A DNA stretch of 64,000 bases, from the NCBI RefSeq assembly GCF_000797445.1, contig NZ_JSWF01000024.1, positions 97,027-161,026 of the forward strand. The letters are read 5' to 3'. The position numbers and the translations under genes are program-made. Below are positions 41,360 through 50,933 of this stretch, piece after piece. The notes under the pieces are model-generated. The model had not been told where the DNA came from, searched no databases, and worked only from the letters and a program-made list of their open reading frames with translations. Position 1 is the stretch's first letter; each line of letters starts with the position of its first letter. This DNA is from Lacinutrix jangbogonensis (GTDB taxonomy: Bacteria; Bacteroidota; Bacteroidia; Flavobacteriales; Flavobacteriaceae).

Positions 41360-41744
41360 AAACTTATTTTTAATTCCACAAAAATAGTTGAATTTCGTTA
41401 ATAAAAAAAGACTCTTAAATCAAAGTTTAAAAGGTTTTTTAGAATTAAAAACTCCAATATATTATTATAAATGAGTCAATAAAAGTAAAATGTGCGCCCG
41501 TTTTCCTTTAAAGAAATATAACTCGATAAATTAAAACCAATAAAATAAATTAGCATAGCTTTTTTTATATTAAGCCGATGATTTTTTTTGCTAATTAAAA
41601 TCTTTAAACGAATTAAACCTTGAAGCCTTTTCTTCTTATTAAAAGCCTTGTATTTAGTTAATCAACACAAATAAAACTTATAGATTACTAATAATTAAAT
41701 AGACATAATAATAATAATAATAATAATATACCAATAAACTTGGA
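41360..41744. other. Intergenic region, 385 bp, with an (ATA)8 run
   Basis: AT-rich spacer between two minus-strand genes. It contains (ATA)8 at 41705-41728, just downstream of the nitroreductase stop, and no recognisable gene or RNA. The DegT-family promoter would not be here (that gene starts at 41359 on the minus strand, so its promoter is within 41360-41450), but no TAnnTTTG box was evident. Confidence 0.5.
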
Positions 41745-42374
41745 TTACATCATCACAACACTGTCTTCTAATTTCTTACGAACTTTATTTTGTTCAGCCA
41801 TATAATCATTTTCATCCCTATATCCAATTGGCAAAACTAAAACAGATTCTAACCCTTTAGATTTTAAATTTAAAATCTCATCATATTTTTCAGGTTCGAA
41901 GCCTTCCATTGGGCAAGCATCAATACCTTCCAAAGCACAAACAGTCATTAAATTACCTAAAGCTATGTAGGCCTGCTTTGTTGACCATTCTTTAATTTTA
42001 TTTTGAGATTTATTTTCAAAATCAGAAACTAAAAAATTCTTAAACGGATCTAATATTTCATTAGGTGTATTTCGAATAGATTTAACTAACTTAAAATAAT
42101 TTTCTATATATACTTTGTCAATTACGCTTTCCAGACAAAAAACTAAAACATGAGAAGCTTCGGCTACTTGCTTCTGATTCATAGAACAAGCAACTAAATT
42201 TTGTTGTAAATTTTTATCCTGAATAACTAATAGTTTTATAGGCTGTAAACCATAGGAAGTTGCAGTTAAATTAAATGCTTCAAAAAGAATATTCAATTTC
42301 TCATGAGAAACTATTCTATCTTTATCGAAATTTTTAGTAGCGTAACGCCATTTTAATGAATCAATTATGTTCAT
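41745..42374 (-). CDS. NAD(P)H-dependent nitroreductase-family oxidoreductase
   Basis: FMN enzyme of 209 residues, NfsB/YdgI-like. 'LKWRYATKNFD' near the N-terminus carries the FMN-phosphate arginine; 'LTATSYGLQPIKLLVI', 'QAYIALGNLMTVCALEGIDA' and 'CPMEGFEPEKYDEIL' are typical of the family. It reduces quinones, nitro compounds or similar electrophiles; the physiological substrate is unknown. Single gene, divergent from the thioesterase. Confidence 0.9.
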   Translation of the reverse strand: MNIIDSLKWRYATKNFDKDRIVSHEKLNILFEAFNLTATSYGLQPIKLLVIQDKNLQQNLVACSMNQKQVAEASHVLVFCLESVIDKVYIENYFKLVKSIRNTPNEILDPFKNFLVSDFENKSQNKIKEWSTKQAYIALGNLMTVCALEGIDACPMEGFEPEKYDEILNLKSKGLESVLVLPIGYRDENDYMAEQNKVRKKLEDSVVMM

Positions 42375-42463
42375 AGAATTCTGTGGTTTTTTTTACAAAA
42401 ATAGAATTACATTCGCTATAAATACTACAATGTTTAATAAATTAAAATGATATCACTATAGAT

Positions 42464-42853
42464 ATGAAATCAACCGAAGAATTAATTAACGCCTCAGAAA
42501 CAAGAATATTTAAAGCCATATTCCCAAACACAACAAATCATTATAACACGCTATTTGGAGGAACCGCTTTACATATGATGGATGAAGCATCATTTATTTG
42601 CGCAACTAGATTTAGCAGAAAAAAAGTTGTAACGATTTCAACAGATAAAATTGATTTCGAAAAACCAATTCCAGAAGGTACAATTATAGAGCTTGTTGCT
42701 AGAGTTCACAAAGTTGGAAATACAAGTTGTACCGTAAAAGTAGATATCTATATGGAGCACATGCAAAACTACGATAGAGAATTATCGGTAACTGGCTACT
42801 TTAAGTTCGTGGCAGTCAACGCACAAATGAAACCAATTCCCATTTTAGGATAA
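42464..42853 (+). CDS. Hotdog-fold acyl-CoA thioesterase (YciA-like)
   Basis: 129 residues. 'FPNTTNHYNTLFGGTALHMMDEAS' contains the conserved N/H...GG...D pattern of YciA/BACH thioesterases, with 'KIDFEKPIPEGTIIELVARV' after it. Hydrolyses acyl-CoA esters in the cytoplasm. Divergent from the nitroreductase gene across about 90 bp. Confidence 0.9.
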   Translation: MKSTEELINASETRIFKAIFPNTTNHYNTLFGGTALHMMDEASFICATRFSRKKVVTISTDKIDFEKPIPEGTIIELVARVHKVGNTSCTVKVDIYMEHMQNYDRELSVTGYFKFVAVNAQMKPIPILG

Positions 42854-42878
42854 TTTTAAAAAAAAATCTCATTTTTTA

Positions 42879-42910
42879 TTTGAATAGAATTAAAAAGGAT
42901 TCTATATTTG
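42879..42910 (+). promoter_or_regulatory. Bacteroidota promoter of tRNA-Ser
   Basis: TTTG (42879-42882) and TATATTTG (42903-42910) are 20 bp apart, matching the -33 TTG / -7 TAnnTTTG consensus. They are placed about 40 bp before the tRNA. Confidence 0.75.
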
Positions 42911-42949
42911 CACCCGCAATCAGACAAATAGTCTAACGTTGCTTTTTAA

Positions 42950-43034
42950 GGAGAGTTGGCAGAGTGGTCGAATGCGGTAGTCTTGAAAACTATTGAGGGT
43001 CATACCTCCAGGGGTTCGAATCCCTTACTCTCCG
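42950..43034 (+). tRNA. tRNA-Ser (anticodon TGA)
   Basis: 85 nt. Acceptor stem GGAGAGT/ACTCTCC, seven perfect pairs; D arm 'TGGCAGAGTGGTCGAATGC'; anticodon loop CTTGAAA with TGA; a long variable arm 'GGGTCATACCTCC', as in serine tRNAs; T arm GGGGTTCGAATCCC. Discriminator G; CCA is not encoded. Confidence 0.97.
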
Positions 43035-43035
43035 C

Positions 43036-43078
43036 AAAAACCCTTGTAATCTCAGGATTAACAAGGGTTTTGTTTTTT
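43036..43078 (+). terminator. Terminator after tRNA-Ser
   Basis: AAAACCCTTGT and ACAAGGGTTTT pair around a 13-base loop, followed by a T-rich tract. Confidence 0.9.
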
Positions 43079-43154
43079 AGTTGAAGAATAGCGTTGACAG
43101 TTCTGATTGATTTATTTCTAATTTATTTACACCGATATTTTATATTATTAGCAT

Positions 43155-44906
43155 TTATTCGATAACCTGTTTTACACTACCACATTTTAACATAGCATTC
43201 CCAAAGTATGGATTAATTACTTTTTCTTCTGAACTTAACCAATATGCGCCTTTGTCATTGTTAGCCATAGGACAAAATTGACTGTACACCTTTTCATTTA
43301 TTCCAAAGGACTCTATAGCAATTATTAAATATTTTGACAAATGCTTAAAGTGACCTCTTTGCTCATTTATGTCAGTTACTTCAGAAATTGAACTAACAGA
43401 AGATTTAATTTCCTTTTCTAAAGACATCCATTTCACATGTGTATTCTCATCTTTTAATAGCTTCATATCGACCTTAGTTAAAATATTTAGAGCGCTTTTA
43501 GCTTCTTTGTTTACATTCTTTTCGTCATCATTAACTAGAGCATCTTTTAACCTAATGTAGCTATCGAAAACCATTTTTAATTGTTCTTGAAATTTGAGAG
43601 ACACTTTAAGGCGTGAAGTTTTTGTTGTCGTTGGCATTTCTATTCCAATATGACCTTCGTGTCCTGTCATAGTTTTACCACCTTTTGTATTCATCATAGA
43701 CTTTTTACCTTGTAGTTGTGAAGAAGCATCAACTGTAAACGTACCATTGGTAACAATTTCGTTTCCTCTTGTAAGTCCATCAACAACTTCGTATTGCTCT
43801 CCCAATTGCTTTCCTATTGTGATTTCTTTCATTTCAAAAGTAGGTTCATTAGGATTTGTTTTTAAATAAACTACTGAGCGTTTTCCCGTCCACAATACTG
43901 CTGATGCAGGAATCATTAAATGTATTTCTTTTTTAGACATTCTGTTTTCAATAGTACCTTCAACAAATAGTCCTGTTTTAAATTCACGATTTCTATTGTT
44001 TAATACCACTCGAAGTTTAACTGTTCTCGTTGCTGAATTAAATGTTGGATCAATAAAATCTACCGTCTTTTTAAATGTCTTATTTGGATATGCATTTGTA
44101 GTAACCATTATGCTTTGGCCTTTTGTGAATAAATCAACTTGATTTTCATACACATCAAATAATGCCCAAACAGTATTTAAGTTTGTTATTTTTAATAAAG
44201 GCTGACCTTGTTTAACGTAATCGCCTTGATCTACTAATTTTTCAGATACCGTACCTGAAACATTAGCATAGATAGGAAAGTTCTGTTTTACTTTTCCTGA
44301 TGCTTCAATTTGGTCAATTTGATTATCTGAAATCTTCCATAACTTCAATTTATTACGAACAGCATTATATAATGCAGGTTGTGATTCCTTTAATGAAGCC
44401 GTTGTAATTAATTCTTGTTGTGCAGAAAATAGTTGTGGCGAATATATAGTTGCTAATAGTTGTCCTTTTCGCACTTCTTCACCTACCGAAGCAATATTTA
44501 AACGTTCTATTCTTCCTGAAAAATAACTTGCTTGCACTACTTTAGCTTCTTCATTTTCTGCAATCTTACCTGATAATTTTATAGTAGCTCCTTTGTTTAA
44601 ACTATTACCAACAACAGACGTTTGAATGTTAGCTAGTGCCATAGCATTTTTAGTTAGCTTAAATTCATTGGCATTAAGTCCTTCAGCACTCGTTTCTGCA
44701 GGAATTAAATCCATACCACAAATAGGACAATCGCCAGCTTCGGGTTGCATTATTTGAGGATGCATTGAACAGGTCCACTTTTGATTCTTTTGTTCGGTTT
44801 CAGAGTGATTATGTGAAGTTTCTTCTTTTGATGAATTACCAAAAAACAACCAACCAAGTAACAAACCAACAGCTAATATTCCTATATAAATTATAAACTT
44901 TTTCAT
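43155..44906 (-). CDS. cusB: CusB-type RND efflux periplasmic adaptor with N-terminal metal-binding and C-terminal DUF3347 domains
   Basis: Links the CusA pump to the TolC channel and delivers Cu(I)/Ag(I). 583 residues: membrane anchor (about 1-22); a heavy-metal-binding domain at 44-70 ('WTCSMHPQIMQPEAGDC', then 'PICGMDL'); barrel-sandwich/hairpin/beta-barrel adaptor core (about 90-400); a Gly/Met/His loop ('GGKTMTGHEGHIGIEMP'); and a DUF3347 domain at the end ('FCPMANNDKGAYWLS'). It is last in the efflux operon. Distinguishing Cu/Ag from other metals rests on the CxMH and M/H-rich motifs. Confidence 0.9.
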   Translation of the reverse strand: MKKFIIYIGILAVGLLLGWLFFGNSSKEETSHNHSETEQKNQKWTCSMHPQIMQPEAGDCPICGMDLIPAETSAEGLNANEFKLTKNAMALANIQTSVVGNSLNKGATIKLSGKIAENEEAKVVQASYFSGRIERLNIASVGEEVRKGQLLATIYSPQLFSAQQELITTASLKESQPALYNAVRNKLKLWKISDNQIDQIEASGKVKQNFPIYANVSGTVSEKLVDQGDYVKQGQPLLKITNLNTVWALFDVYENQVDLFTKGQSIMVTTNAYPNKTFKKTVDFIDPTFNSATRTVKLRVVLNNRNREFKTGLFVEGTIENRMSKKEIHLMIPASAVLWTGKRSVVYLKTNPNEPTFEMKEITIGKQLGEQYEVVDGLTRGNEIVTNGTFTVDASSQLQGKKSMMNTKGGKTMTGHEGHIGIEMPTTTKTSRLKVSLKFQEQLKMVFDSYIRLKDALVNDDEKNVNKEAKSALNILTKVDMKLLKDENTHVKWMSLEKEIKSSVSSISEVTDINEQRGHFKHLSKYLIIAIESFGINEKVYSQFCPMANNDKGAYWLSSEEKVINPYFGNAMLKCGSVKQVIE

Positions 44907-44977
44907 TTTTAAATATGTTTAAAACAGGCAATATTAAATTCTAACAAAGTATTTAATATTGCCACATTTAAAATTAA

Positions 44978-45229
44978 TTAATGCTTATGTCCATTTGCAT
45001 TATGGTCTTCATTTTTAACATAATCCATTCCGCATTTAAGGCATTCTCCGGCTACATCACTTCCACTACCTTCGCAATGCATTGGACATACATAAGCAGA
45101 GGCAAGTTCTTTCTTTTCTACTTGTTCTGTTTTGGTAGTTACATCATCTTTTTTAGCATCTTTACACGATACTGTTGTTAGCAATAAACCTAATACTAAA
45201 ACTCCTAAAATTGTTTTTACTGTCTTCAT
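44978..45229 (-). CDS. Small lipoprotein with heavy-metal-binding domain
   Basis: 83 residues. Lipoprotein signal with lipobox 'LLTTVSC' (Cys22). The mature part has a charged linker and one YHS-like metal-binding domain ('YVCPMHCEGSGSDVAGEC', then 'LKCGMDYV') and a His-rich tail 'HNANGHKH'. It resembles the N-terminal domain of the adjacent CusB and could act as a periplasmic metal chaperone for the pump. It lies between tolC and cusB in the operon. Confidence 0.85.
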   Translation of the reverse strand: MKTVKTILGVLVLGLLLTTVSCKDAKKDDVTTKTEQVEKKELASAYVCPMHCEGSGSDVAGECLKCGMDYVKNEDHNANGHKH

Positions 45230-45242
45230 TTTAAATTGGATT

Positions 45243-46478
45243 TTAATTTGTTAAATAGTTAATAATTGTTGTTTGTAAATAGTACTTTTTAATAGATTCA
45301 ATTTGATTGATTTGAAATTTTAATTGTAGTTCTTGAATGTCCAAAACATCATTAAAATCAATAGTTCCTGTTTCATAGCTTTTTACTAAAATGGTTTCAG
45401 CATCTTTAGCTTGCTTTAAGTTTAAAGTTTGCGTATTGTAACTTATTCTTGCTGAATTACTATTTTTAACTGCTTTGTCAAGTACCGTTTCTAATGTGTT
45501 TAATCGACTTTCTTTTTGTACCGTAATTTCTTTTTGTTTCAACTCATTCTGTTTGGTTTTAGATTTATATTTGTTATTAAAAATTGGAATTGAAACGCTA
45601 ACCATTGGCATTAAAATATCCTTTCCGTTATCATTAAAGTTTAGATTTGGTCTTTCGGAAACTGCTATATAGTCTAAGCCAAAACCTAACATTGGACTGC
45701 TTTCTTTTTGATTTAGTAATTCTGATTGCTCTACCGATTTGTATAGCTTATCGTATTTCAATAATTCAGGATGAAAATCTAAATTTCCAGAATTGATTAA
45801 CGTGCTTTCAGATGGCATTGTTATTTCACTATCAATAGAAACTTCAATAGTTTTTTCTCTATTCAACAACTTATTAAGCACTGTTTGTTCGGCTAAATAA
45901 TCTTGTTCCAAAACTTGTTTTATCTGTTCCAATTCATTCTGTCGCATCTGTAATCTTAATACATCTACTGCTGATGCTTTTCCAACGGAAACAGAAGTTA
46001 ATGCTAACTCTTCATAGGTTTTAAGTAACGTTATGTTTTCATCTAAGACTACTTGTTTTTCTTTTAAAGCGTATAAATTGTAATAGGATTGTGATACAGA
46101 TACTACCAACTTTCTTTTTGCAATAGTAACATCTTCATAAACCGCATCTGCTAAAGCCTTTTTATAGTTTTCTCTTGCTGTAATTGAACCAAATGAGGGT
46201 AACATTTGTTTCGCTGAAATTTTAAAACGTTGCGCACCTGTTCGCGTTTCAGGTTCACTTACAAAATAGCCAACTCCAATTTGCGTGTTAGATAAAGTAT
46301 TTACTTCGTTTACTTTTTCCTCTGCAACCTGATGTTTCAATTCAAAAGTTTGAATTTTAGGATTGCTTGCTAGTCCTTCTTCTATAAGTGTTTCCAATTG
46401 CTGTCCATTGACAAAAAGACTCAAAAAACAAGAACCAAGAGCCAAGACTAGTTTTATATTGAATTTTCTTTCTTTCAT
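45243..46478 (-). CDS. TolC-family outer membrane efflux channel (CusC-like)
   Basis: The ORF extends to 46535, but the ATG at 46478 begins 'MKERKFNIKLVLALGSC', a signal peptide, giving 411 residues. The rest is the OEP fold: long helical coiled coils ('VAEEKVNEV', 'QNELEQIKQVLEQDY', 'FNDVLDIQELQLKFQINQIE'). It forms the outer-membrane duct of the CusBA complex. It starts one base after the cusA stop, so translation is probably coupled. Confidence 0.9.
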   Translation of the reverse strand: MKERKFNIKLVLALGSCFLSLFVNGQQLETLIEEGLASNPKIQTFELKHQVAEEKVNEVNTLSNTQIGVGYFVSEPETRTGAQRFKISAKQMLPSFGSITARENYKKALADAVYEDVTIAKRKLVVSVSQSYYNLYALKEKQVVLDENITLLKTYEELALTSVSVGKASAVDVLRLQMRQNELEQIKQVLEQDYLAEQTVLNKLLNREKTIEVSIDSEITMPSESTLINSGNLDFHPELLKYDKLYKSVEQSELLNQKESSPMLGFGLDYIAVSERPNLNFNDNGKDILMPMVSVSIPIFNNKYKSKTKQNELKQKEITVQKESRLNTLETVLDKAVKNSNSARISYNTQTLNLKQAKDAETILVKSYETGTIDFNDVLDIQELQLKFQINQIESIKKYYLQTTIINYLTN

Positions 46479-46479
46479 T

Positions 46480-49400
46480 TTAATTCTTTTTAAGTTGCAA
46501 TTCTTGTTTCCAACTGTATAAAACAGGAACAACAAATAATGTGATTAAAGCAATTAGCATTCCTCCAAAACTTGGTATAGCCATAGGAATCATAATATCA
46601 CTTCCTCGACCTGTTGAGGTTAACACTGGTAATAATGCTAAAATGGTTGTTGCTGTAGTCATTAAGCAAGGGCGAATACGCTTTTCTCCTGCCTCAACAA
46701 TAGAGGCTCTAACGTCTTTTTTGCTTGTGGGTTTGTTTCTATCAAATGTTTGTGTTAGATAAGTAGCCATAACGACACCATCATCTGTTGCAATACCAAA
46801 TAAGGCAATAAACCCAACCCATACAGCGACACTTAAATTTATAGTGTGCATCTGAAATAATTCTCTCAGATTTTCGCCAAAGAAATTGATATTTAAAAAC
46901 CAATCTTGACCGTATAGCCAAATCATTATAAAACCACCTGCAAAAGCGACTGCAATACCTGTAAACACCATTAATGAGGTTGCGACTGAACGGAATTGAA
47001 AATATAGTATTAAAAAGATGATAGCTAACGCCAACGGCACTACAACAGATAGTGTTTTTTCAGCTCTTATTTGATTTTCATACGTGCCTGTAAATTGGTA
47101 ATTAACCCCTTTTGGAACAATTAACGCTCCAGAATCTATTTTAGATTGAATTAAAGCTTGTGCATTTTCCACTACTCCGACTTCTGCATAATCATTCAAT
47201 TTATCAAACAGCACGTAGCCAATTAAAAAAGTGTCTTCGCTTTTAATAACCTGTGCGCCTTGTTCATATTTAATAGTCGCTAATTCGCCTAAAGGTATTG
47301 GACTGCCTTTTGCAACAGGAACATAAATATTTTTTAAATCGGTTGGATTTGCTCTTAACTCTCTTGGGTAACGCACACGAACACCATAACGCTCGCGGCC
47401 TTCAACTGTTTGTGTTATTTCCATTCCACCAACAGCTACTTTTAAAACATCTTGAACGTCTTGTACAGATATGCCATAGCGAGCAATCTTTTCTCTATCA
47501 ATATCTATTAGCAAATAAGGTTTACCAACAATTCTATCGGCAAATACAGCTTCGGTTTTAACACCTTCAACTTGTTTTAAAATAGATTCTAATTGTACAC
47601 CAAAGGCTTCAATTAGTTTTAAATCTTGACCTTTAACCTTAATTCCCATTGGCGCACGCATTCCTGTTTGTAACATTACTAATCGTGTTTCAATAGGCTG
47701 TAACTTTGGTGCTGAGGTAACGCCTGGTAATTTTGTTACACGTACAATTTCATCCCATATATCATTTGCAGATTTTATTTGTGGTCGCCAATTCCTGTAA
47801 AACGCTCCATCATTATCTTCTATAAGGTCTTTCGCTGAAATTTCAGGCATTTTAACAGCTTCATTTGAATTGTTTGGGTTGTTAGCAGTCGATTGACTCT
47901 TAAGCTCAAATAAGCCCTCATTATTCAATTTGTAACGTTGTCTCTCTCCATCTTCATTCAACATATATTCAGGTTTGTACTGAATTAGGTTTTCATACAT
48001 CGATAAAGGTGCAGGATCTAATGATGATTCTACTCGACCAGCTTTACCAACAACGGTTTCAATTTCGGGTAGCGTTGCCACAGCCATATCTAATTGCTGT
48101 AAAACACGTTTATTCTCTTCCACTCCCGAATGTGGTAATGATGTTGGCATTAGTAGAAAAGAACCTTCGTTAAGTGAAGGCATAAATTCTTTACCTGTGT
48201 TTTTCATTATTAAAAAGCCACAAATAACAATCGCAGTAGGAATAGAAAGAAATAGTAATTTATTAGCTAAAGCCCAATTTAAAATTCGTGTGTAATATAT
48301 TCTGAATAAAGTAAAAACACTCAATAGCCCAAAACAAATGATAGCTACAAAAATGAGATTCCAAAAAATACTTTTATCAACACCTAATGGACGCCAATAT
48401 TCAGCTAAAAGAAAAACAATTGTTAACGCAGATATACCAATATTGATATAGTTTGCTTGCTTTTCATTAATCTTTTCTTGCAATTTTAAATAGGATGAAA
48501 CTCCGAAAGCAATAAGAATACCTCCTAGCCAATAACCATAAATTAGTGCTATTATACCTAATAAAATTAGAAGAGTATTGATAATAAACTTTGAAATCTT
48601 TTTAATGCTCTTTTTTTGAAATAAAAATGAAGCAAAAGGTGGTATTAAAAACAAGGCAACAATAATAGAAGCTGTTAAAGCAAAGGTTTTAGTATATGCT
48701 AAAGGTCTAAATAATTTTCCCTCAGCACCAATCATTGTAAATACAGGGATAAAGCTAATTATTGTGGTTAAAACTGCAGTTATAATAGCTCCTGAAACTT
48801 CTGTTGTAGCTTTATAAACCACTTCATTTACAGGTGTCTTTTCTTTGTTTTCCTCTAAATGCCTTATAATATTTTCGGAAAGAATAACGCCAACATCAAC
48901 CATAGTACCAATAGCAATTGCTATTCCTGAAAGTGCTACAATATTGGCATCTACACCAAAAAGTTTCATTGCTATAAACACCATTAAAACTGCAACAGGA
49001 AGTAGGCCAGCAATAAGTATCGAAGCACGAAGATTAAAGACCATTAAAAGAATAACTAAAATGGTAATTAATATTTCTAAACTTAATGCTTCGTTAAGCG
49101 TATCTAATGTTTCTTTAATAAGTTCTGACCTGTCATAAAAAGGCACTATTGTAAGTTGTGAAGTCCTGCCATCTTTCAATACTTTAGAAGGTAATCCTGC
49201 ACTTAATTCGCTAATTTTAGACTTTACATTATTAATGACCTCTAATGGGTTTGCGCCATACCTTGCTACAACAACTCCACCTACAACTTCAGCACCTTCT
49301 TTGTCTAAAATTCCTCGTCTTGCTTTTGCACCAAGCGTCACTTTTGCAATGTCTTTTATTTTAATAGCAGTAAAATCTTTTGAAGTAACAACAGCATTTT

Positions 49401-50184
49401 CTATGTCTGAAATGGACTTTATATAACCTAAGCCACGCACTAAATATTCTGCTTGATTAATTTCTAAGGTTTGTGCGCCAATATCTTTATTGCTTTCTTT
49501 TACTGCTTTTACAACTTGGTTTAAACCAATGTTATATTGACGCATTAATTCAGGATTAACATCTACTTGGTATTCTTGAACATAGCCACCAATAGAAGCA
49601 ACTTCAGAAACGCCACTTGCAGAAGACAACGCATATTTTACGTAGTAATCTTGCACACTTCTTATTTCGTGTAAATCCCAACCACCTGTTACATTACCTT
49701 GTTGATCTCGACCTTCAATAGTGTACCAAAATATTTGTCCTAATCCAGTGGCATCAGAACCTAATGATGGATTGACCTCATCAGGAAGTAAATTGTTTGG
49801 TAAAGAATTGAGTTTTTCGAGTATGCGACTTCTACTCCAATAAAAATCTACATCTTCTTCAAAAATGATGTAGATACTTGAAAAACCAAACATTGAAGAA
49901 CTACGAATTGTTTTTACTCCTGAAATCCCTAATAAGGATGTAGTTAATGGATATGTAATTTGGTCTTCAATATCTTGTGGTGAACGACCATCCCATTTAG
50001 TAAATACGATTTGTTGGTTTTCACCAATATCAGGAATAGCATCTACTGCAACAGGATTGCTTGGTAAGAAACCTGTTTCCCAATTAAAAGGTGCGTGTAC
50101 AATTCCCCAACCTATAAAAAGGGCAAGTAATAGAACAGCTACGAGTTTATTTTCTATTAGAAATTTGATGCTCTTATTTAGCAT
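46480..50184 (-). CDS. cusA: CusA/CzcA-type heavy-metal efflux RND transporter
   Basis: Proton-driven inner-membrane pump of 1234 residues, longer than the usual 1040-1050 because of an insert of helices near residues 530-640 ('IINTLLILLGIIALIYGYWL', 'ILIAFGVSSYLKLQEKINEK') and a loop around 750-800. Classical HME-RND features are present: 'VDAIPDIGENQQIVFTKWDG', 'RSPQDIEDQITYPLTTSLLG', 'DVGVILSENIIRHLEENK' in TM4 and 'GIATDDGVVMATYL' near TM10. It is the central gene of the operon. Cu/Ag specificity is inferred from its metal-binding partners. Confidence 0.95.
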   Translation of the reverse strand: MLNKSIKFLIENKLVAVLLLALFIGWGIVHAPFNWETGFLPSNPVAVDAIPDIGENQQIVFTKWDGRSPQDIEDQITYPLTTSLLGISGVKTIRSSSMFGFSSIYIIFEEDVDFYWSRSRILEKLNSLPNNLLPDEVNPSLGSDATGLGQIFWYTIEGRDQQGNVTGGWDLHEIRSVQDYYVKYALSSASGVSEVASIGGYVQEYQVDVNPELMRQYNIGLNQVVKAVKESNKDIGAQTLEINQAEYLVRGLGYIKSISDIENAVVTSKDFTAIKIKDIAKVTLGAKARRGILDKEGAEVVGGVVVARYGANPLEVINNVKSKISELSAGLPSKVLKDGRTSQLTIVPFYDRSELIKETLDTLNEALSLEILITILVILLMVFNLRASILIAGLLPVAVLMVFIAMKLFGVDANIVALSGIAIAIGTMVDVGVILSENIIRHLEENKEKTPVNEVVYKATTEVSGAIITAVLTTIISFIPVFTMIGAEGKLFRPLAYTKTFALTASIIVALFLIPPFASFLFQKKSIKKISKFIINTLLILLGIIALIYGYWLGGILIAFGVSSYLKLQEKINEKQANYINIGISALTIVFLLAEYWRPLGVDKSIFWNLIFVAIICFGLLSVFTLFRIYYTRILNWALANKLLFLSIPTAIVICGFLIMKNTGKEFMPSLNEGSFLLMPTSLPHSGVEENKRVLQQLDMAVATLPEIETVVGKAGRVESSLDPAPLSMYENLIQYKPEYMLNEDGERQRYKLNNEGLFELKSQSTANNPNNSNEAVKMPEISAKDLIEDNDGAFYRNWRPQIKSANDIWDEIVRVTKLPGVTSAPKLQPIETRLVMLQTGMRAPMGIKVKGQDLKLIEAFGVQLESILKQVEGVKTEAVFADRIVGKPYLLIDIDREKIARYGISVQDVQDVLKVAVGGMEITQTVEGRERYGVRVRYPRELRANPTDLKNIYVPVAKGSPIPLGELATIKYEQGAQVIKSEDTFLIGYVLFDKLNDYAEVGVVENAQALIQSKIDSGALIVPKGVNYQFTGTYENQIRAEKTLSVVVPLALAIIFLILYFQFRSVATSLMVFTGIAVAFAGGFIMIWLYGQDWFLNINFFGENLRELFQMHTINLSVAVWVGFIALFGIATDDGVVMATYLTQTFDRNKPTSKKDVRASIVEAGEKRIRPCLMTTATTILALLPVLTSTGRGSDIMIPMAIPSFGGMLIALITLFVVPVLYSWKQELQLKKN

Positions 50185-50292
50185 TAGTTTTGAATATTAA
50201 ACAGTTAGACATTGGCGTTGCGACAACACCGAATACAGGAATGTATCCTAATGGAATACATCCATAGGATAATACAGTCTATTGTTTAAAAA

Positions 50293-50706
50293 TCAAATTA
50301 AATATGTCTCGTCAATCTTGTAGAGTTGCCTAAAAACGAGTGGCGGTTTGTATTCTTCATAAGAAGATACATTTTTATCTAAACCTTCAAAACCATTACT
50401 ATAAGTATAAACGAATGAAGCTATAAATACGTGTTGCTCAAAGGAAATTTTATCAACGGATAGTGGCAATTCGTTTTGACCATCTACTAATAATTGTTTA
50501 TCGCTACAACAATTCTTTTTAGTAATAGAACAGCCTTTAGTTGAAGATTCTTGCATTTCCATTCCGCAAGTTTTTACTTTCTGGAATATAGCAGTATCTA
50601 CTAAAGTATCGCCACAGTAATGCATATCAATAGTAAACGACATAGTAGAGAATAAGACTACTAAAGCCATAACAAAAGACAATATTTTATGAGATGCTTG
50701 TTTCAT
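50293..50706 (-). CDS. HYC_CC_PP-family small exported protein
   Basis: 137 residues. A hydrophobic leader ('ILSFVMALVVLFSTMSFTI') is followed by the motif 'MHYCGD', then paired cysteines 'KKNCCSD', and 'KPPLVF' near the end. This His-Tyr-Cys / Cys-Cys / Pro-Pro order defines a Bacteroidota family without known function that often lies next to copper efflux genes. It is the first gene of the cus operon, 108 bp before cusA. A copper-binding role is inferred from the Cys/His content and context. Confidence 0.82.
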   Translation of the reverse strand: MKQASHKILSFVMALVVLFSTMSFTIDMHYCGDTLVDTAIFQKVKTCGMEMQESSTKGCSITKKNCCSDKQLLVDGQNELPLSVDKISFEQHVFIASFVYTYSNGFEGLDKNVSSYEEYKPPLVFRQLYKIDETYLI

Positions 50707-50933
50707 AATTACGTGTAAAGGTATGAATTATTCGGACTAACTAATTAAAATTATGTTAATTAAAGGATATTGGGTTAGTAATTTTGTGTTTAGATTTTGG
50801 ATTGGAATATCTTGAAATAGAAGAAATATCCATTATTTCTATTGAAATCCAAATCTTAACAAATATTTAATAAAGATAGATTTGTCCTAATTAAAATATT
50901 GATTTATATTTGTTCAAGAAATAGATTAAATTT

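Noticed and set aside
41705..41728. (ATA)8 trinucleotide run as a phase-variation site
   Set aside because: It lies downstream of the nitroreductase stop and far from the next start codon, so no expression role is likely.
50200..50275. ATGTAT...ATACAT inverted repeat between the HYC_CC_PP gene and cusA
   Set aside because: Imperfect arms and internal position in the operon; it may be chance in AT-rich DNA.
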